Assembly: GCF_000195295.1 (NCBI RefSeq)
Contig: NC_015388.1
Location: forward strand, 620,001-684,000
Reading direction: 5' to 3'
Source: Desulfobacca acetoxidans DSM 11109
GTDB taxonomy: Bacteria > Desulfobacterota > Desulfobaccia > Desulfobaccales > Desulfobaccaceae
DNA: 64,000 nucleotides
Below, piece by piece: positions 25,139-33,749 of this stretch (position 1 is its first letter; every line of letters begins with the position of its first letter). The notes below the pieces were generated by a model. The model did no database searches and had not been told where the DNA came from. It saw only the letters and a list, made by a program, of their open reading frames with translations. Both the position numbers and the translations under genes were made by a program.

Positions 25139-25154
25139 TTTTTGGAGGCAGGCA

Positions 25155-25418
25155 ATGGAAGAGGTAAAAGAATATTTATATCATGCCGAACGTATATTAT
25201 ATGGTTCGTATGGTGCAGGTGCGTTATGCCTTGCCGATGTGATTGAAATATTAATGCTGCTCCCTGAAGGTGAAAAACGTGAATTTGAAGTAGTTGTCAA
25301 ACGGTATCATAATACCGCATGTGCCATAAAATACAGACGAGAAAAAGAAAATCGGTTAGCGCTGAATCGGCGCAAACGAAAAAAGAAGTTGGTATTGATA
25401 AATGGGCGGTGCAAATAA
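25155..25418 (+). CDS. Small unknown protein before the integrase
   Basis: 87 residues from the ATG at 25155, with GGAGG 8 bases upstream; the longer frame from 24972 would run through the promoter and terminator and is rejected. The peptide begins MEEVKEYLYHAERILYG and ends very basic (RREKENRLALNRRKRKKKL), which suggests nucleic-acid binding. The stop overlaps the integrase start (TAATG). Confidence 0.6.
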   Translation: MEEVKEYLYHAERILYGSYGAGALCLADVIEILMLLPEGEKREFEVVVKRYHNTACAIKYRREKENRLALNRRKRKKKLVLINGRCK

Positions 25419-26506
25419 TGGCCTTGTTAATCGAATGTCCACAATGTAAGCGGCGTAACCCCGCAAAAGAGAAAGCCTGTAAGGGTTGTGGTTTCCTCTT
25501 GGCGAAGCACAGCGGGCGGATTTGGTGGATTGAGTATTACGATCATGAGCGACGGCTGCGGCGGGAGCGGATCGGCCCCAACAAGGCGGCGGCGGAGCAG
25601 CGGTATCGGGAAGTGAGGAGCTTACTGGCTGAGGGGAGGTTTGTCAGGAAATGCCCTGATGCGAAGACCACATTCAAAACCCTGGCTGACTGGTATTTAA
25701 ACCTCCCGGAAGTTAAGGCCAAGCGGAGTTATAGCCGGGATGAAAGGAGCTTGAAAAAACTTCTCCCGGTTTTTGGCGACAAACTCTTGAAGGATATAAC
25801 CCCGGCAATGGTCGAGAAATACCGGCAGGATAGGTTATCCGAACTATCTTACCGGGGAAACCCCACAAAACCGGCCACCGTAAACCGGGAAATGGCATTA
25901 CTGAAAATTATCTTCAACAAGGCTATAGCCAACGAAAAAGCCGAAAAAACTCCCGTTAAAGGCTTGAAGATGCTCAAAGAAAATAATGCCAGGGACCGGG
26001 TTTTATCGGAAGCGGAGTATTTAAATTTAATAAATCAATGCCCTGGATACCTCAGGCCGATTGTCAAGGTTGCCTATCATACCGGCATGAGACAGGGGGA
26101 AATTCTTTCTTTGACGTGGGGACAGATAGATTTGAAGGAGGGATTTATCACCTTGCGGCCCGAAGATACCAAAACTAACGAAGCCCGGCTAATTCCCCTC
26201 AATTCAGAACTTATGGATTTATTTAAGGGCATACCCAGGGGGTTGCCACAGTTGAGGGTCTTCCTGAAAAACGGGAACCCCATAACGTCAATTCGTGAAA
26301 GCTTTCAATCGGCTTGTCGAAAAGCAAACATTACCGACTTTACTTTCCACGATCTCCGGCATACTTTCACGACTAACATGAGGCGGGCGGGTATTCATGA
26401 TTCTGTGATTATGGCAATTACCGGCCACAAGACCACGGCCATGTTTTTGAGATATAACACCGTGGGCAGGGATGAACTCAGGGCCCTGGTGAGGGAGAAA
26501 ATTTGA
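25418..26506 (+). CDS. int: Tyrosine integrase with N-terminal zinc ribbon
   Basis: A 362-residue site-specific recombinase. An unusual N-terminal zinc ribbon (C7-x2-C10, C21-x2-C24) precedes an arm-binding region (IWWIEYYDHERRLRRERIG), a core-binding SAM-like domain (about 90-190) and the catalytic domain with arginine in TGMRQGEI, HDLRH and the tyrosine in MFLRYNTVG. It should recombine the 58-bp att repeats. The ATG at 25418 overlaps the stop of the previous gene; an upstream in-frame start lies inside that gene. The gene ends 81 bases from attR. Confidence 0.94.
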   Translation: MALLIECPQCKRRNPAKEKACKGCGFLLAKHSGRIWWIEYYDHERRLRRERIGPNKAAAEQRYREVRSLLAEGRFVRKCPDAKTTFKTLADWYLNLPEVKAKRSYSRDERSLKKLLPVFGDKLLKDITPAMVEKYRQDRLSELSYRGNPTKPATVNREMALLKIIFNKAIANEKAEKTPVKGLKMLKENNARDRVLSEAEYLNLINQCPGYLRPIVKVAYHTGMRQGEILSLTWGQIDLKEGFITLRPEDTKTNEARLIPLNSELMDLFKGIPRGLPQLRVFLKNGNPITSIRESFQSACRKANITDFTFHDLRHTFTTNMRRAGIHDSVIMAITGHKTTAMFLRYNTVGRDELRALVREKI

Positions 26507-26510
26507 TTGG

Positions 26511-26530
26511 TATTCACCTATATATTCACC
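26511..26530. promoter_or_regulatory. Candidate integrase arm-type site, right end
   Basis: The same 20 bases, TATTCACCTATATATTCACC, as at 18266-18285, here four bases after the integrase stop and 58 bases from attR. Confidence 0.6.
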
Positions 26531-26546
26531 AAGGATTTGTCAGACA

Positions 26547-26580
26547 ATAAAAGAGGGGTTGGCGAAATTGCTAACCTCTT
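26547..26580 (-). terminator. Terminator behind tRNA-Leu
   Basis: Read on the minus strand: AAGAGGTT, a 12-base loop, then AACCCCTCTT with TTATT after it. It lies in the mobile element, 8 bases beyond the tRNA's CCA, so the element supplies the tRNA's terminator. Confidence 0.6.
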
Positions 26581-26587
26581 AATATTC

Positions 26588-26645
26588 TTGGTGCCTGGGG
26601 CCGGATTTGAACCGGCACGGGGATGAACCCCGAGGGATTTTAAGT
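26588..26645. repeat. attR: tRNA-Leu 3' half
   Basis: 58 bases identical to attL at 18089-18146. Here the sequence continues into the intact 5' half of tRNA-Leu, so this junction keeps the tRNA functional. Confidence 0.93.
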
Positions 26646-26676
26646 CCCTTGCGTCTACCCATTCCGCCACCCAGGC
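26589..26676 (-). tRNA. tRNA-Leu (UAA)
   Basis: 88 bases including an encoded CCA. The acceptor stem GCCTGGG/CCCAGGC, the anticodon loop CTTAAAA with anticodon TAA, a long variable arm (CGGGGTTCATCCCCG) and the T-loop GGTTCAAATCC identify a class II leucine tRNA. It is the integration target of the mobile element. Confidence 0.95.
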
Positions 26677-26744
26677 AATGCGGTGAGAGCCGCCACCACT
26701 GCCCATCATGAGCACGTTAAGCAGCAGCACCTTGGAAAGGAACC

Positions 26745-26761
26745 GAGCCTGAATCAGGCTC
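26745..26761. other. Hairpin in the tRNA upstream region
   Basis: GAGCCTG-AAT-CAGGCTC with TTT after it on the plus strand. It lies between the tRNA and the oxidoreductase gene; 26677-27023 otherwise shows no supported gene. It may be a terminator remnant or transcript end. Confidence 0.35.
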
Positions 26762-27023
26762 TTTGCGGCGTTATTGTACCCTAGCCTCCCCGGATTGGCA
26801 AGGAATTGTTCAGTCCAGGCAGTGGAGATTCCGGGTTTTAGCGGGTGCGGAAAATGAAAAATATGGTCTAAAACCGGAAATTCTTACCGGGCGGTAGCCA
26901 AGTTATGAATCATATGTTAATATATAACACTTTTCTATCGTCGGCGAAGAGGTCATAAGTCTGCCGGGGAAAAAGCCGTCGCCAGCGAGAGGTTGACGGA
27001 TATTTTGTTTGAGGAGATGTGGC

Positions 27024-30000
27024 ATGGAATCCAGGATTAATTTATTGACTCTCCAGATGAATCTGCCCTACTACAACCTGAAGGAGAAGTTGGGTCGTAA
27101 GGTAGAGATCGATTGGCAAGCCGAGTGGGAACGTTTTGACGCCAAGCAATTGTTCGATTTTGATCTGGCGACAATCCCCGAATCGCAACTGGAGTCCATG
27201 CGAAAACGCCGGGATGTATTGATGGATGGCAACCAGGGAGCGATCTCTATCCTGACCCGGCTGGTCGATGGCTTATGCGGCTATCCGATTACCCCGTCTA
27301 CGCCAATTGCCGAGACGTTTGCGCGGGCCTCGTCCCAGGGTGCCAGTAATATTTTCGGGCACGAATTGATGTATTTCCAGCCCAGCGATGAATTGTCGGC
27401 TATCTCCGCCGTGGAGGCCATGGCCTGTCAGGGGGGGCGTTACGCCGACAACACCTCGTCGCAGGGATTGTTGCTCAAGACCAAAAATCTGTTCTCGGTT
27501 GCCGGGAAGCGGCTGCCGGTAGTGATGACGGTGATGGCCCGGGAGGTGAATAAAGGCTCTTTAAGCATTCACTGCGGCCATACGGATTTCTACGCGGTGC
27601 GCAACGCCGGTTGGGCCCAGTTGGTGGCCGGAGATAACCAGGAATTGCATGAGCTCCTGCCGGTAGCCTTTAAGGTTTCCGAAATGCGGCAGGTGATGCT
27701 GCCGTGCATGGTGATTGGCGACGGTTTTATTAAAAGCCACGCCATTGAAAATATCAAGGAGTTATCGGATGAGTTCCTGCGCTATTTTGTCGGACCGCCC
27801 AACCGGTTCTATCAGCCGAATTTTTCTTATCCCATCCTGACGGGTACGTTTACGGATACCGATCTGACCATGGAAGGGCAGATCGGCCAGGATTTTGCCT
27901 ACCATTTTATGCGCAAGGCCTATATCGCTGCCATGAATGCCGCCAATAAGATTCTGGGGTCTAATCTCAAGGTGGTGGAGTGCTATCGCACCGAGGATGC
28001 CGACATGGTGGTCATAGTGATGGGATCGGCGGCCGGGGTGGTGAAAGACGTGGTAGATTACTACCGCGACGCCAAGGGCTACAAGATCGGGGTGGTGCGG
28101 CCGGTGTTGTTTAATCCTCCCTGTTATGAGGAGTTGGCCTACGGGGTGCGCAATGCCAGGGTTATTACGGTCTTGGAGCGGACCGGGACTACTCACAACC
28201 AGTTGATGTTGGCAGACCTGCAGGCGGCCTTGCAAATCTCCTTGCGGGCGGGGCGGGAAGGCAAGCCGGAACACCAGGTTTACGGCCGGACCTCCATGCC
28301 GACGTTGCTGCACGGGGTGTATGGTCTGGGCAGCAAAGACTTCAATAAATACGATGCTGCCGCGGTAGTGGAAAACATGGCGGCCTGCTTTGAGAAAAAG
28401 CGGGGCGGCTTTTTGCGGGATTTTTCCGCCGGAATCGAAGGTCCCTACACCTTGAAGCCGGCGCCGCTGCCCGGTTTTCCGGAGCGGGAACTGGGCATGA
28501 CTTTTATCGGCATCGGTGCCGAAGGCGTCAAGACCGCCCTGGAATCAGCGGCGCTGATCTATGCCGAGGAAAGCGGTGGACACACCAATTACATCCAGAC
28601 CGGGGCCCGCTATGGCGCCGCCCGCAAGGGGTCGCCGGTATTTATGAACCTGCGCATCAGTCCGTTGCCCATCCGCAACAGTTCGGAATTGACCGAACGG
28701 GACGTGCTGGCCTTCTTCAATGAGAAATTTTTAGAAGGCCAGATTCTGCGGGAATATGTGGGAGGACTGAAAGAAAATGGCCTGCTGGTGGTCAATACCC
28801 TAAAGGACCCGGAAGAAATTATGGCGGGATTTCCGCCTCAGGTGCAGACCCTGATTCAATATCGCAAGATTCGCTTAAAGGCTATTGACGCCACGTGGGC
28901 TGCACTTAAGCAGATGAAGAAAAACCTTCCCGGCGCGCCTATTCTGGGCCTGATCAACAAGGAAATGGGCATCCTGCCGGAAAAGGAATTCGAGGCGCGC
29001 TTTATCCGCATTCTGGAACGGAAATTAGGAAAGAAAGGTAAGGCGGTGTTGGACACCAACATCTCCCTCTTGCGATACGGGATCGAGAAAGCGGGAACGA
29101 GGGGGTTAGAAGGACTTAACGGCCTGGCGGCGATCGAAGCCTGCGGGGTGGGCTACAAACCGCCCCTAGCCGAGGACTTCGGCCTGACGCCTGGCTCCGC
29201 CGGGCTACCGGTGCAGGTCAAAGAAAAGGATGAACTGGGTGCCATTAAGCCCGTAAACCTCATTCCTAACTACCAGGAGATCTTTTATCTGGAGATGGTG
29301 CACCCGCTGATTGAAGGGCGCCGGATCAGTTGGGATCATTTCCTGCCGGTGGTGCCCGCCGCCACTACGAGATACCGGGACGTCAGCTTTATCGGAACGC
29401 AACTGCCGGTTTGGGACGCGGCCAAATGCACCGCCTGCGGTACGTGTACGGCGTCCTGCCCGGATTCGGCGCTCTTTTGTACCGTGACGGAACGGCCTAT
29501 TCCGGAGGAATACGAACGTTTCTTCAAGGTATTTAAAAAACCGCCTAAGGGCGTGCCCTGGGAGCGGTTCGCCATGAATATCGATGCCGTTCCCAGCGCC
29601 TGCAAAGGTTGCGGGGTGTGTGCCGCCGTCTGCCCCACCAACGCCTTGCGCATGGTGGATAAGACCAAACTGACTGAACGCGATTTTCTGCCTGAACCCT
29701 GCAAGGACTATGATAATACCTATGGCCTGGCCCCGCACGTGCATCAGATGACCTTGATGCATCAGGCGCTGTTTGTTTTTTCCAAGATGTATCCCGGGAA
29801 ACACACGCTATGTCCGGGGTGCAGTGAGCCGACCATCAACCTGCTGACTTTTTTTGCGGCAGAATCGCTGCGCAACAACCCTGAGGGGATTGCCACCTTC
29901 TACCAGGGGATCAAGATTCTTTCCGATAAAACCCAGCGGGCCATAGAGCATATGCTGGACTATGGGTTCAACATCTACACTATTAACGCCACGGGCTGCA

Positions 30001-30902
30001 ACCAGGTTTCGGAGTTGGGGAATCCCTTCAACACCCGGATCTATCAGAGCGGGCATTATGGCTTCGGCACTGCCTCCGCGGCGGCGTTGGGCGCCAAGTT
30101 CAGCCTGGATCAAGCCTATGAGAACCGTTACAATAACGTCCTCACCAAGGTTATCGTCTTCGCCGGCGACGGTGCCATCTATGACATCGGCAACGGACCG
30201 TTTAACCACGCCCTCGGGGAAAACTTCGATATTACCTGGATTATCTATAACAACGAAGGTTATATGAATACCGGCATGCAGAAATCCGGGGCCACCCGAT
30301 TCGGCAGCGACCGTTCCACTTCACCCTTCGGGGCTAAATTTGCCGGTAAGACAACCCTGCACCGCCGGGTTATCAGCCAGGCTATGGCCATTTCCCATGT
30401 CTACGCTGCCAAGTTGACTATTGACAATCCCATGTATGCTATTAAAATCTTGAAGGAGGCCATTGCCTATAACGGGCCGTCTATGGTCGAATTTTTCTCC
30501 TTCTGCCCGCAGGGTCATCAGAGCCACGACTGGGCCGGACCGCTCGTGTCCCGAATGATGGTAGAATCCCGGAAATGGCAGATAGCGGTGCGTCGGCCTT
30601 TCCAACGGGTTGATATCTCGGGCAACCCGGAACCGGAACAGATCTATCCCTCTGAAGGCAAGTCTTTCAAGAAGGGCATCAAACGGGAAGCCGCCACCTT
30701 CTATGATGTGGTAAGTATGCTGGGACAATATAACCAGCATATTAAGACCCAGGAGAGCGGCGTTATCCCGGAAATCGTCCGCATCAACGAAACCGTCAGC
30801 CTCTTCCGGTGGCTGCGGAACCAATACATGGCCGGCTACCGCGACACCATGCCCACCGAAGAGGAAGTGGAGCGTATCGTGGAAGAGCGCTACCAGTTGT
30901 AA
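27024..30902 (+). CDS. Fused 2-oxoacid:ferredoxin oxidoreductase (PFOR-like)
   Basis: A 1292-residue enzyme joining all modules of a CoA-acylating 2-oxoacid:ferredoxin oxidoreductase in one chain. In order: alpha/pyrimidine-binding region (LCGYPITPSTPIAE, near residue 90), the middle alpha region, a gamma-type domain (MTFIGIGAEGVKTALESAA, near 495), two [4Fe-4S] motifs (CTACGTCTASCP near 805 and CKGCGVCAAVCP near 870), and the beta/TPP domain (CPGCSEP, GDGAIYDIG, NNEGYMNTG). The module order is as in NifJ-type PFOR, but several motifs differ, so pyruvate is likely but not certain. GAGGAG lies before the ATG at 27024. It probably supplies reduced ferredoxin. Confidence 0.86.
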   Translation: MESRINLLTLQMNLPYYNLKEKLGRKVEIDWQAEWERFDAKQLFDFDLATIPESQLESMRKRRDVLMDGNQGAISILTRLVDGLCGYPITPSTPIAETFARASSQGASNIFGHELMYFQPSDELSAISAVEAMACQGGRYADNTSSQGLLLKTKNLFSVAGKRLPVVMTVMAREVNKGSLSIHCGHTDFYAVRNAGWAQLVAGDNQELHELLPVAFKVSEMRQVMLPCMVIGDGFIKSHAIENIKELSDEFLRYFVGPPNRFYQPNFSYPILTGTFTDTDLTMEGQIGQDFAYHFMRKAYIAAMNAANKILGSNLKVVECYRTEDADMVVIVMGSAAGVVKDVVDYYRDAKGYKIGVVRPVLFNPPCYEELAYGVRNARVITVLERTGTTHNQLMLADLQAALQISLRAGREGKPEHQVYGRTSMPTLLHGVYGLGSKDFNKYDAAAVVENMAACFEKKRGGFLRDFSAGIEGPYTLKPAPLPGFPERELGMTFIGIGAEGVKTALESAALIYAEESGGHTNYIQTGARYGAARKGSPVFMNLRISPLPIRNSSELTERDVLAFFNEKFLEGQILREYVGGLKENGLLVVNTLKDPEEIMAGFPPQVQTLIQYRKIRLKAIDATWAALKQMKKNLPGAPILGLINKEMGILPEKEFEARFIRILERKLGKKGKAVLDTNISLLRYGIEKAGTRGLEGLNGLAAIEACGVGYKPPLAEDFGLTPGSAGLPVQVKEKDELGAIKPVNLIPNYQEIFYLEMVHPLIEGRRISWDHFLPVVPAATTRYRDVSFIGTQLPVWDAAKCTACGTCTASCPDSALFCTVTERPIPEEYERFFKVFKKPPKGVPWERFAMNIDAVPSACKGCGVCAAVCPTNALRMVDKTKLTERDFLPEPCKDYDNTYGLAPHVHQMTLMHQALFVFSKMYPGKHTLCPGCSEPTINLLTFFAAESLRNNPEGIATFYQGIKILSDKTQRAIEHMLDYGFNIYTINATGCNQVSELGNPFNTRIYQSGHYGFGTASAAALGAKFSLDQAYENRYNNVLTKVIVFAGDGAIYDIGNGPFNHALGENFDITWIIYNNEGYMNTGMQKSGATRFGSDRSTSPFGAKFAGKTTLHRRVISQAMAISHVYAAKLTIDNPMYAIKILKEAIAYNGPSMVEFFSFCPQGHQSHDWAGPLVSRMMVESRKWQIAVRRPFQRVDISGNPEPEQIYPSEGKSFKKGIKREAATFYDVVSMLGQYNQHIKTQESGVIPEIVRINETVSLFRWLRNQYMAGYRDTMPTEEEVERIVEERYQL

Positions 30903-31013
30903 ATCCTAAAGGCGGGATGCACTTCTCCTTCCCACTTTGCGGCCTCTGGACTCAATGGGGGAGAGAAACACTATCTTTCCCCTTAATATTTTCTACCGAC
31001 AGGAGGATGTCTC

Positions 31014-31454
31014 ATGCAATTGCCTGATTATGTTCCTATTGTCGAAGTACAACGGATATGTCAGGAGCTTGGCATCCGGGACTGGACCCAGCTCCCTGAT
31101 CCCCCTCAGGTGCTGCCGGACGAGGCGGAAAAAATTCTGCAGGTTGTTAATGTCGAAAAAATGGATATACCTTTGGAGGATTTTATCACCGGTTTGGAAG
31201 TGGAATTAGAACATGGAACGCGATTCAAGGATGCCAACGTCACCAACAACCACCCCATATTGACCGGCAAGATTGTCCTGGCTCACCTGAAGGAGACCAT
31301 GGATTATTATCAACGGTTAGATATCGCGGAGCTCGAAGGCGATCTACTCAAGGCCATGGTCGCAAAAAAGTTCGATAAGGCTGAAAAGAAGTATCGGGCC
31401 CTCTTGAAGGCCCGGGCTGCCCTGGCGGTCTTGGAAGCCAAGGCATTTGCCTGA
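31014..31454 (+). CDS. DUF5661 family protein
   Basis: 146 residues. The core LEDFITGLEVELEHG, DANVTNNHP, GKIVLAHLKETMDYYQRL matches DUF5661, a widespread family of unknown function that often resembles metal-binding helical proteins because of its conserved E and H residues. AGGAGGATGTCTC precedes the ATG. It follows the oxidoreductase by 111 bases, and co-transcription is possible. Confidence 0.75.
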   Translation: MQLPDYVPIVEVQRICQELGIRDWTQLPDPPQVLPDEAEKILQVVNVEKMDIPLEDFITGLEVELEHGTRFKDANVTNNHPILTGKIVLAHLKETMDYYQRLDIAELEGDLLKAMVAKKFDKAEKKYRALLKARAALAVLEAKAFA

Positions 31455-31620
31455 GAGAGCCCAGACGCCAAAATGCGGGCGATACCCTGACAACCTCATT
31501 ATACGGCAGGACTTTCGGGTCTGGCCGGGACGGCCCGGCATCGAAATTTTAAGCCCCGGTAAAACTTGACAGGGGTCTCTTTTTCATTATAATAAATATT
31601 TTATGTTCATATAAGCCATC

Positions 31621-31709
31621 ATGTTCTGACAAACACAACGAAGCATGAAAACAGAACCGTGGAAGCTGCTCACAATAATGCTTTTTTCTGCTCACGGCGC
31701 ACTGTTTTT
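31621..31709 (-). repeat. Dispersed repeat A, copy 3
   Basis: On the minus strand: AAAACAGTG, then AAAAAAGCATTATTGTGAGC, CCACGGTTCTGTTTTC, ATGCTTCGTTG and AGAACAT. It is inverted relative to copies 1 and 2. The spacer 31455-31756 holds no other supported feature. Confidence 0.8.
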
Positions 31710-31756
31710 ATATAAGCGACTGTGACCCAACCAGGCAAGCCAGTCACTACTACACC

Positions 31757-32308
31757 ATGAAAAAAAAATCATCGTTCATCGTTTCCATTGAGCAGATAAC
31801 CTGGGAGGGGATAGATCTACCGGTGTCGTTGGGACAGGAATGGTTTGCCCGGTGGCTTCAGGAGGCCCCGGACCTTGAGTTTTCTCTGGGGAAGCCTCTT
31901 ACGGGTGTTGTCCATCTGGAAAAGCACGACGATGCCATTTTGCTGCGCGGCAATCTCCAGGGGGAGCTCATCTACACCTGCAGCCGCTGTTTGGACGTCT
32001 TTGCCGAACCTCTGAATTTAGCCTTTGAAATTTTTCTTAAGGGTTCCCAGACGGCAGTGCCGGATGAGGAAAGGGAACTCACCGGCGAGGAATTAAACGA
32101 GGACTATATCAGCGGTGAAGAATTAGATCTCGATATTTATCTGCGCGAGCAGATTCTCTTAGCCCTGCCCCTGAAGCCGCTGTGCCGGCCAGAGTGTGCC
32201 GGTTTATGTTGGCGCTGCGGAGCAAACTTGAATCGAGAGAGCTGTTCCTGCCGCTCTTCCGGTTTTAACCCCGCTTTTGCCGGGTTAGAGAAATTAAAAC
32301 AGGATTGA
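31757..32308 (+). CDS. YceD / DUF177 family protein
   Basis: 183 residues. CSRCLD near residue 78 and a C-terminal cysteine set (CRPECAGLCWRCGANLN) fit the DUF177 family, which in E. coli (YceD) and in plants is linked to 23S rRNA accumulation. Its position 25 bases before rpmF is the classical yceD-rpmF pairing and confirms the call. The start has no clear ribosome site. Confidence 0.85.
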   Translation: MKKKSSFIVSIEQITWEGIDLPVSLGQEWFARWLQEAPDLEFSLGKPLTGVVHLEKHDDAILLRGNLQGELIYTCSRCLDVFAEPLNLAFEIFLKGSQTAVPDEERELTGEELNEDYISGEELDLDIYLREQILLALPLKPLCRPECAGLCWRCGANLNRESCSCRSSGFNPAFAGLEKLKQD

Positions 32309-32333
32309 TTAACGAATTAAAGGAGTTTAAACC

Positions 32334-32516
32334 GTGGCCCTACCGAAACATCGCACTTCTAAATCCAAACGGAACATGCGGCGCTCTCACGACCACCTCA
32401 CCCTTCCTCAAGTCGCCGTTTGCCCTCAGTGCGGCGAACCCCGGTTGCCGCATCACGCCTGCCCGCATTGCGGCGTTTATAAAGGCCGGTTGGTTATCCC
32501 CAAATCCGAGGAATAA
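32334..32516 (+). CDS. rpmF: Ribosomal protein bL32
   Basis: 60 residues starting at GTG. The start ALPKHRTSKSKRNMRRSHD is typical of bL32, and four cysteines (CPQCGE, CPHCGV) form a zinc site, so this is the zinc-containing form. It is part of the large ribosomal subunit. It is cotranscribed with yceD upstream. Confidence 0.95.
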   Translation: MALPKHRTSKSKRNMRRSHDHLTLPQVAVCPQCGEPRLPHHACPHCGVYKGRLVIPKSEE

Positions 32517-32528
32517 TGAGGTCAGGCC

Positions 32529-33686
32529 ATGGATTACTTGCTGACGGAAGAACAGCAGATGCTCCAGGAGTTGGCCCTCCAGATCGCGCATGACCGCATC
32601 AAGCCGGTGCGGGCGGAGCTGGACGAACATGAAATTTTTCCGACTGAACTCATGCGGGATCTGGCCCAGGCCGATCTTTTTGGGGTGATTATTCCGGAGC
32701 AGTATGGCGGTTTAGGGTTGGGCTGCATGGAAAACTGTCTGGTATTGGAGGCTCTCAGCACCGGTTGTGTCGGGATTGCCACCACTTTTGCGGCCACCTT
32801 TCTGGGCGCCTACCCCTTCCTGCTGTATGGCTCGGAAGACCAAAAAAAGCGTTATCTGCCGCCCTTAGCCAAGGGAGACCATTTAGCCGCCTTTGCCTTA
32901 ACCGAATCGCAGGCGGGCAGCGACGCCGGTGCTATCCAGACCATTGCGGTACGGGATGGCGACAGCTATATCCTCAATGGTACGAAACAGTGGATCACCA
33001 ATGCCGGCGAGGCGGGTATCTATACGGTGATCGCCCTGAGCGACCGCAGCAAAGGAGCCCGCGGGGCCAGTGCCTTTATTGTCGAAGCCGATGATCCTGG
33101 CATCTCCTTTGGCAAAAAAGAACAGAAAATGGGCATCCGGGCCTCGGTAACGCGGGAGATTGTCTTCCAAAACTGCCGGATTCCGGCCAATCGCCTTATT
33201 GCCAAAGAAGGCTTCGGTTTTGTCATCGCCCTCAAGACCCTGGACTTTTCTCGTCCGGGGGTGGGCGCCCTGGCCCTGGGTCTGGCCCAGGCCGCTCTGG
33301 AGGAGGCGGTGATCTTTGCCCGAGAGCGCCAGCAGTTCGGACACCCGATCATCTCTTTTCAGGCGGTGCAGCATATGCTGGCGAATATGGCCACCCAGCT
33401 TGAGGCGGCCCGGGCACTGGTCTATGCCGTAGCTCGGGCTATTGATCATGATCCCAAAGAGTTTTCCAAAGAATCTGCCATGGCCAAACTATTTCCTACC
33501 GATATGGCCATGCAGGTAACCACCGATGCAGTCCAGATCCTTGGCGGCCATGGGTATATGCGCGAATACCCGGTGGAGAAGATGATGCGGGATGCCAAAA
33601 TCTTGCAGATTTTTGAGGGTACCAACCAGATCTTGCGCAATGTCATCGGTCAGGCCCTTAATAAGGAATTCAGCAAAAAACGCTAA
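32529..33686 (+). CDS. Acyl-CoA dehydrogenase
   Basis: A 385-residue flavoenzyme of the short-chain acyl-CoA dehydrogenase type. It has the FAD-binding AFALTESQAGSDA and WITNAGEAGIY blocks, and the catalytic glutamate in IFEGTNQI near residue 365. The two ETF genes directly downstream make it the likely electron donor. The exact chain length is unresolved; butyryl-CoA or a related acyl-CoA is plausible. It begins 12 bases after rpmF. Confidence 0.93.
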   Translation: MDYLLTEEQQMLQELALQIAHDRIKPVRAELDEHEIFPTELMRDLAQADLFGVIIPEQYGGLGLGCMENCLVLEALSTGCVGIATTFAATFLGAYPFLLYGSEDQKKRYLPPLAKGDHLAAFALTESQAGSDAGAIQTIAVRDGDSYILNGTKQWITNAGEAGIYTVIALSDRSKGARGASAFIVEADDPGISFGKKEQKMGIRASVTREIVFQNCRIPANRLIAKEGFGFVIALKTLDFSRPGVGALALGLAQAALEEAVIFARERQQFGHPIISFQAVQHMLANMATQLEAARALVYAVARAIDHDPKEFSKESAMAKLFPTDMAMQVTTDAVQILGGHGYMREYPVEKMMRDAKILQIFEGTNQILRNVIGQALNKEFSKKR

Positions 33687-33749
33687 GGTGATGCGATTCA
33701 TGGCCTTGCCGCTTTTGGTAACCTCGTAGCCGAGGCACCGCCAGCAATT

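Larger units (their letters stand above)
18089..26645 (+). mobile_element. 8.5-kb tRNA-Leu integrated element with own replication genes
   Basis: The boundaries are 58-bp identical direct repeats at 18089-18146 and 26588-26645. The right repeat is part of an intact tRNA-Leu gene on the minus strand. A tyrosine integrase is the last gene before that repeat. All supported genes read rightward. Contents are an excisionase-like regulator, a RepA-like ATPase, a primase with an iteron-like array between them, ERCC4 and PC4-like proteins, DUF1599 and small unknown proteins. There are no structural phage genes, terminase or relaxase. A phage satellite or a plasmid-like integrative element fits best. 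Confidence 0.9.

Noticed and set aside
24972-25154. N-terminal extension of the small gene before the integrase
   Set aside because: It would run through a clear promoter, a terminator and hairpins; GGAGG precedes the later ATG at 25155.
26518-26730. 70-residue minus-strand frame over tRNA-Leu
   Set aside because: It reads straight through the tRNA gene and is therefore not a protein gene.
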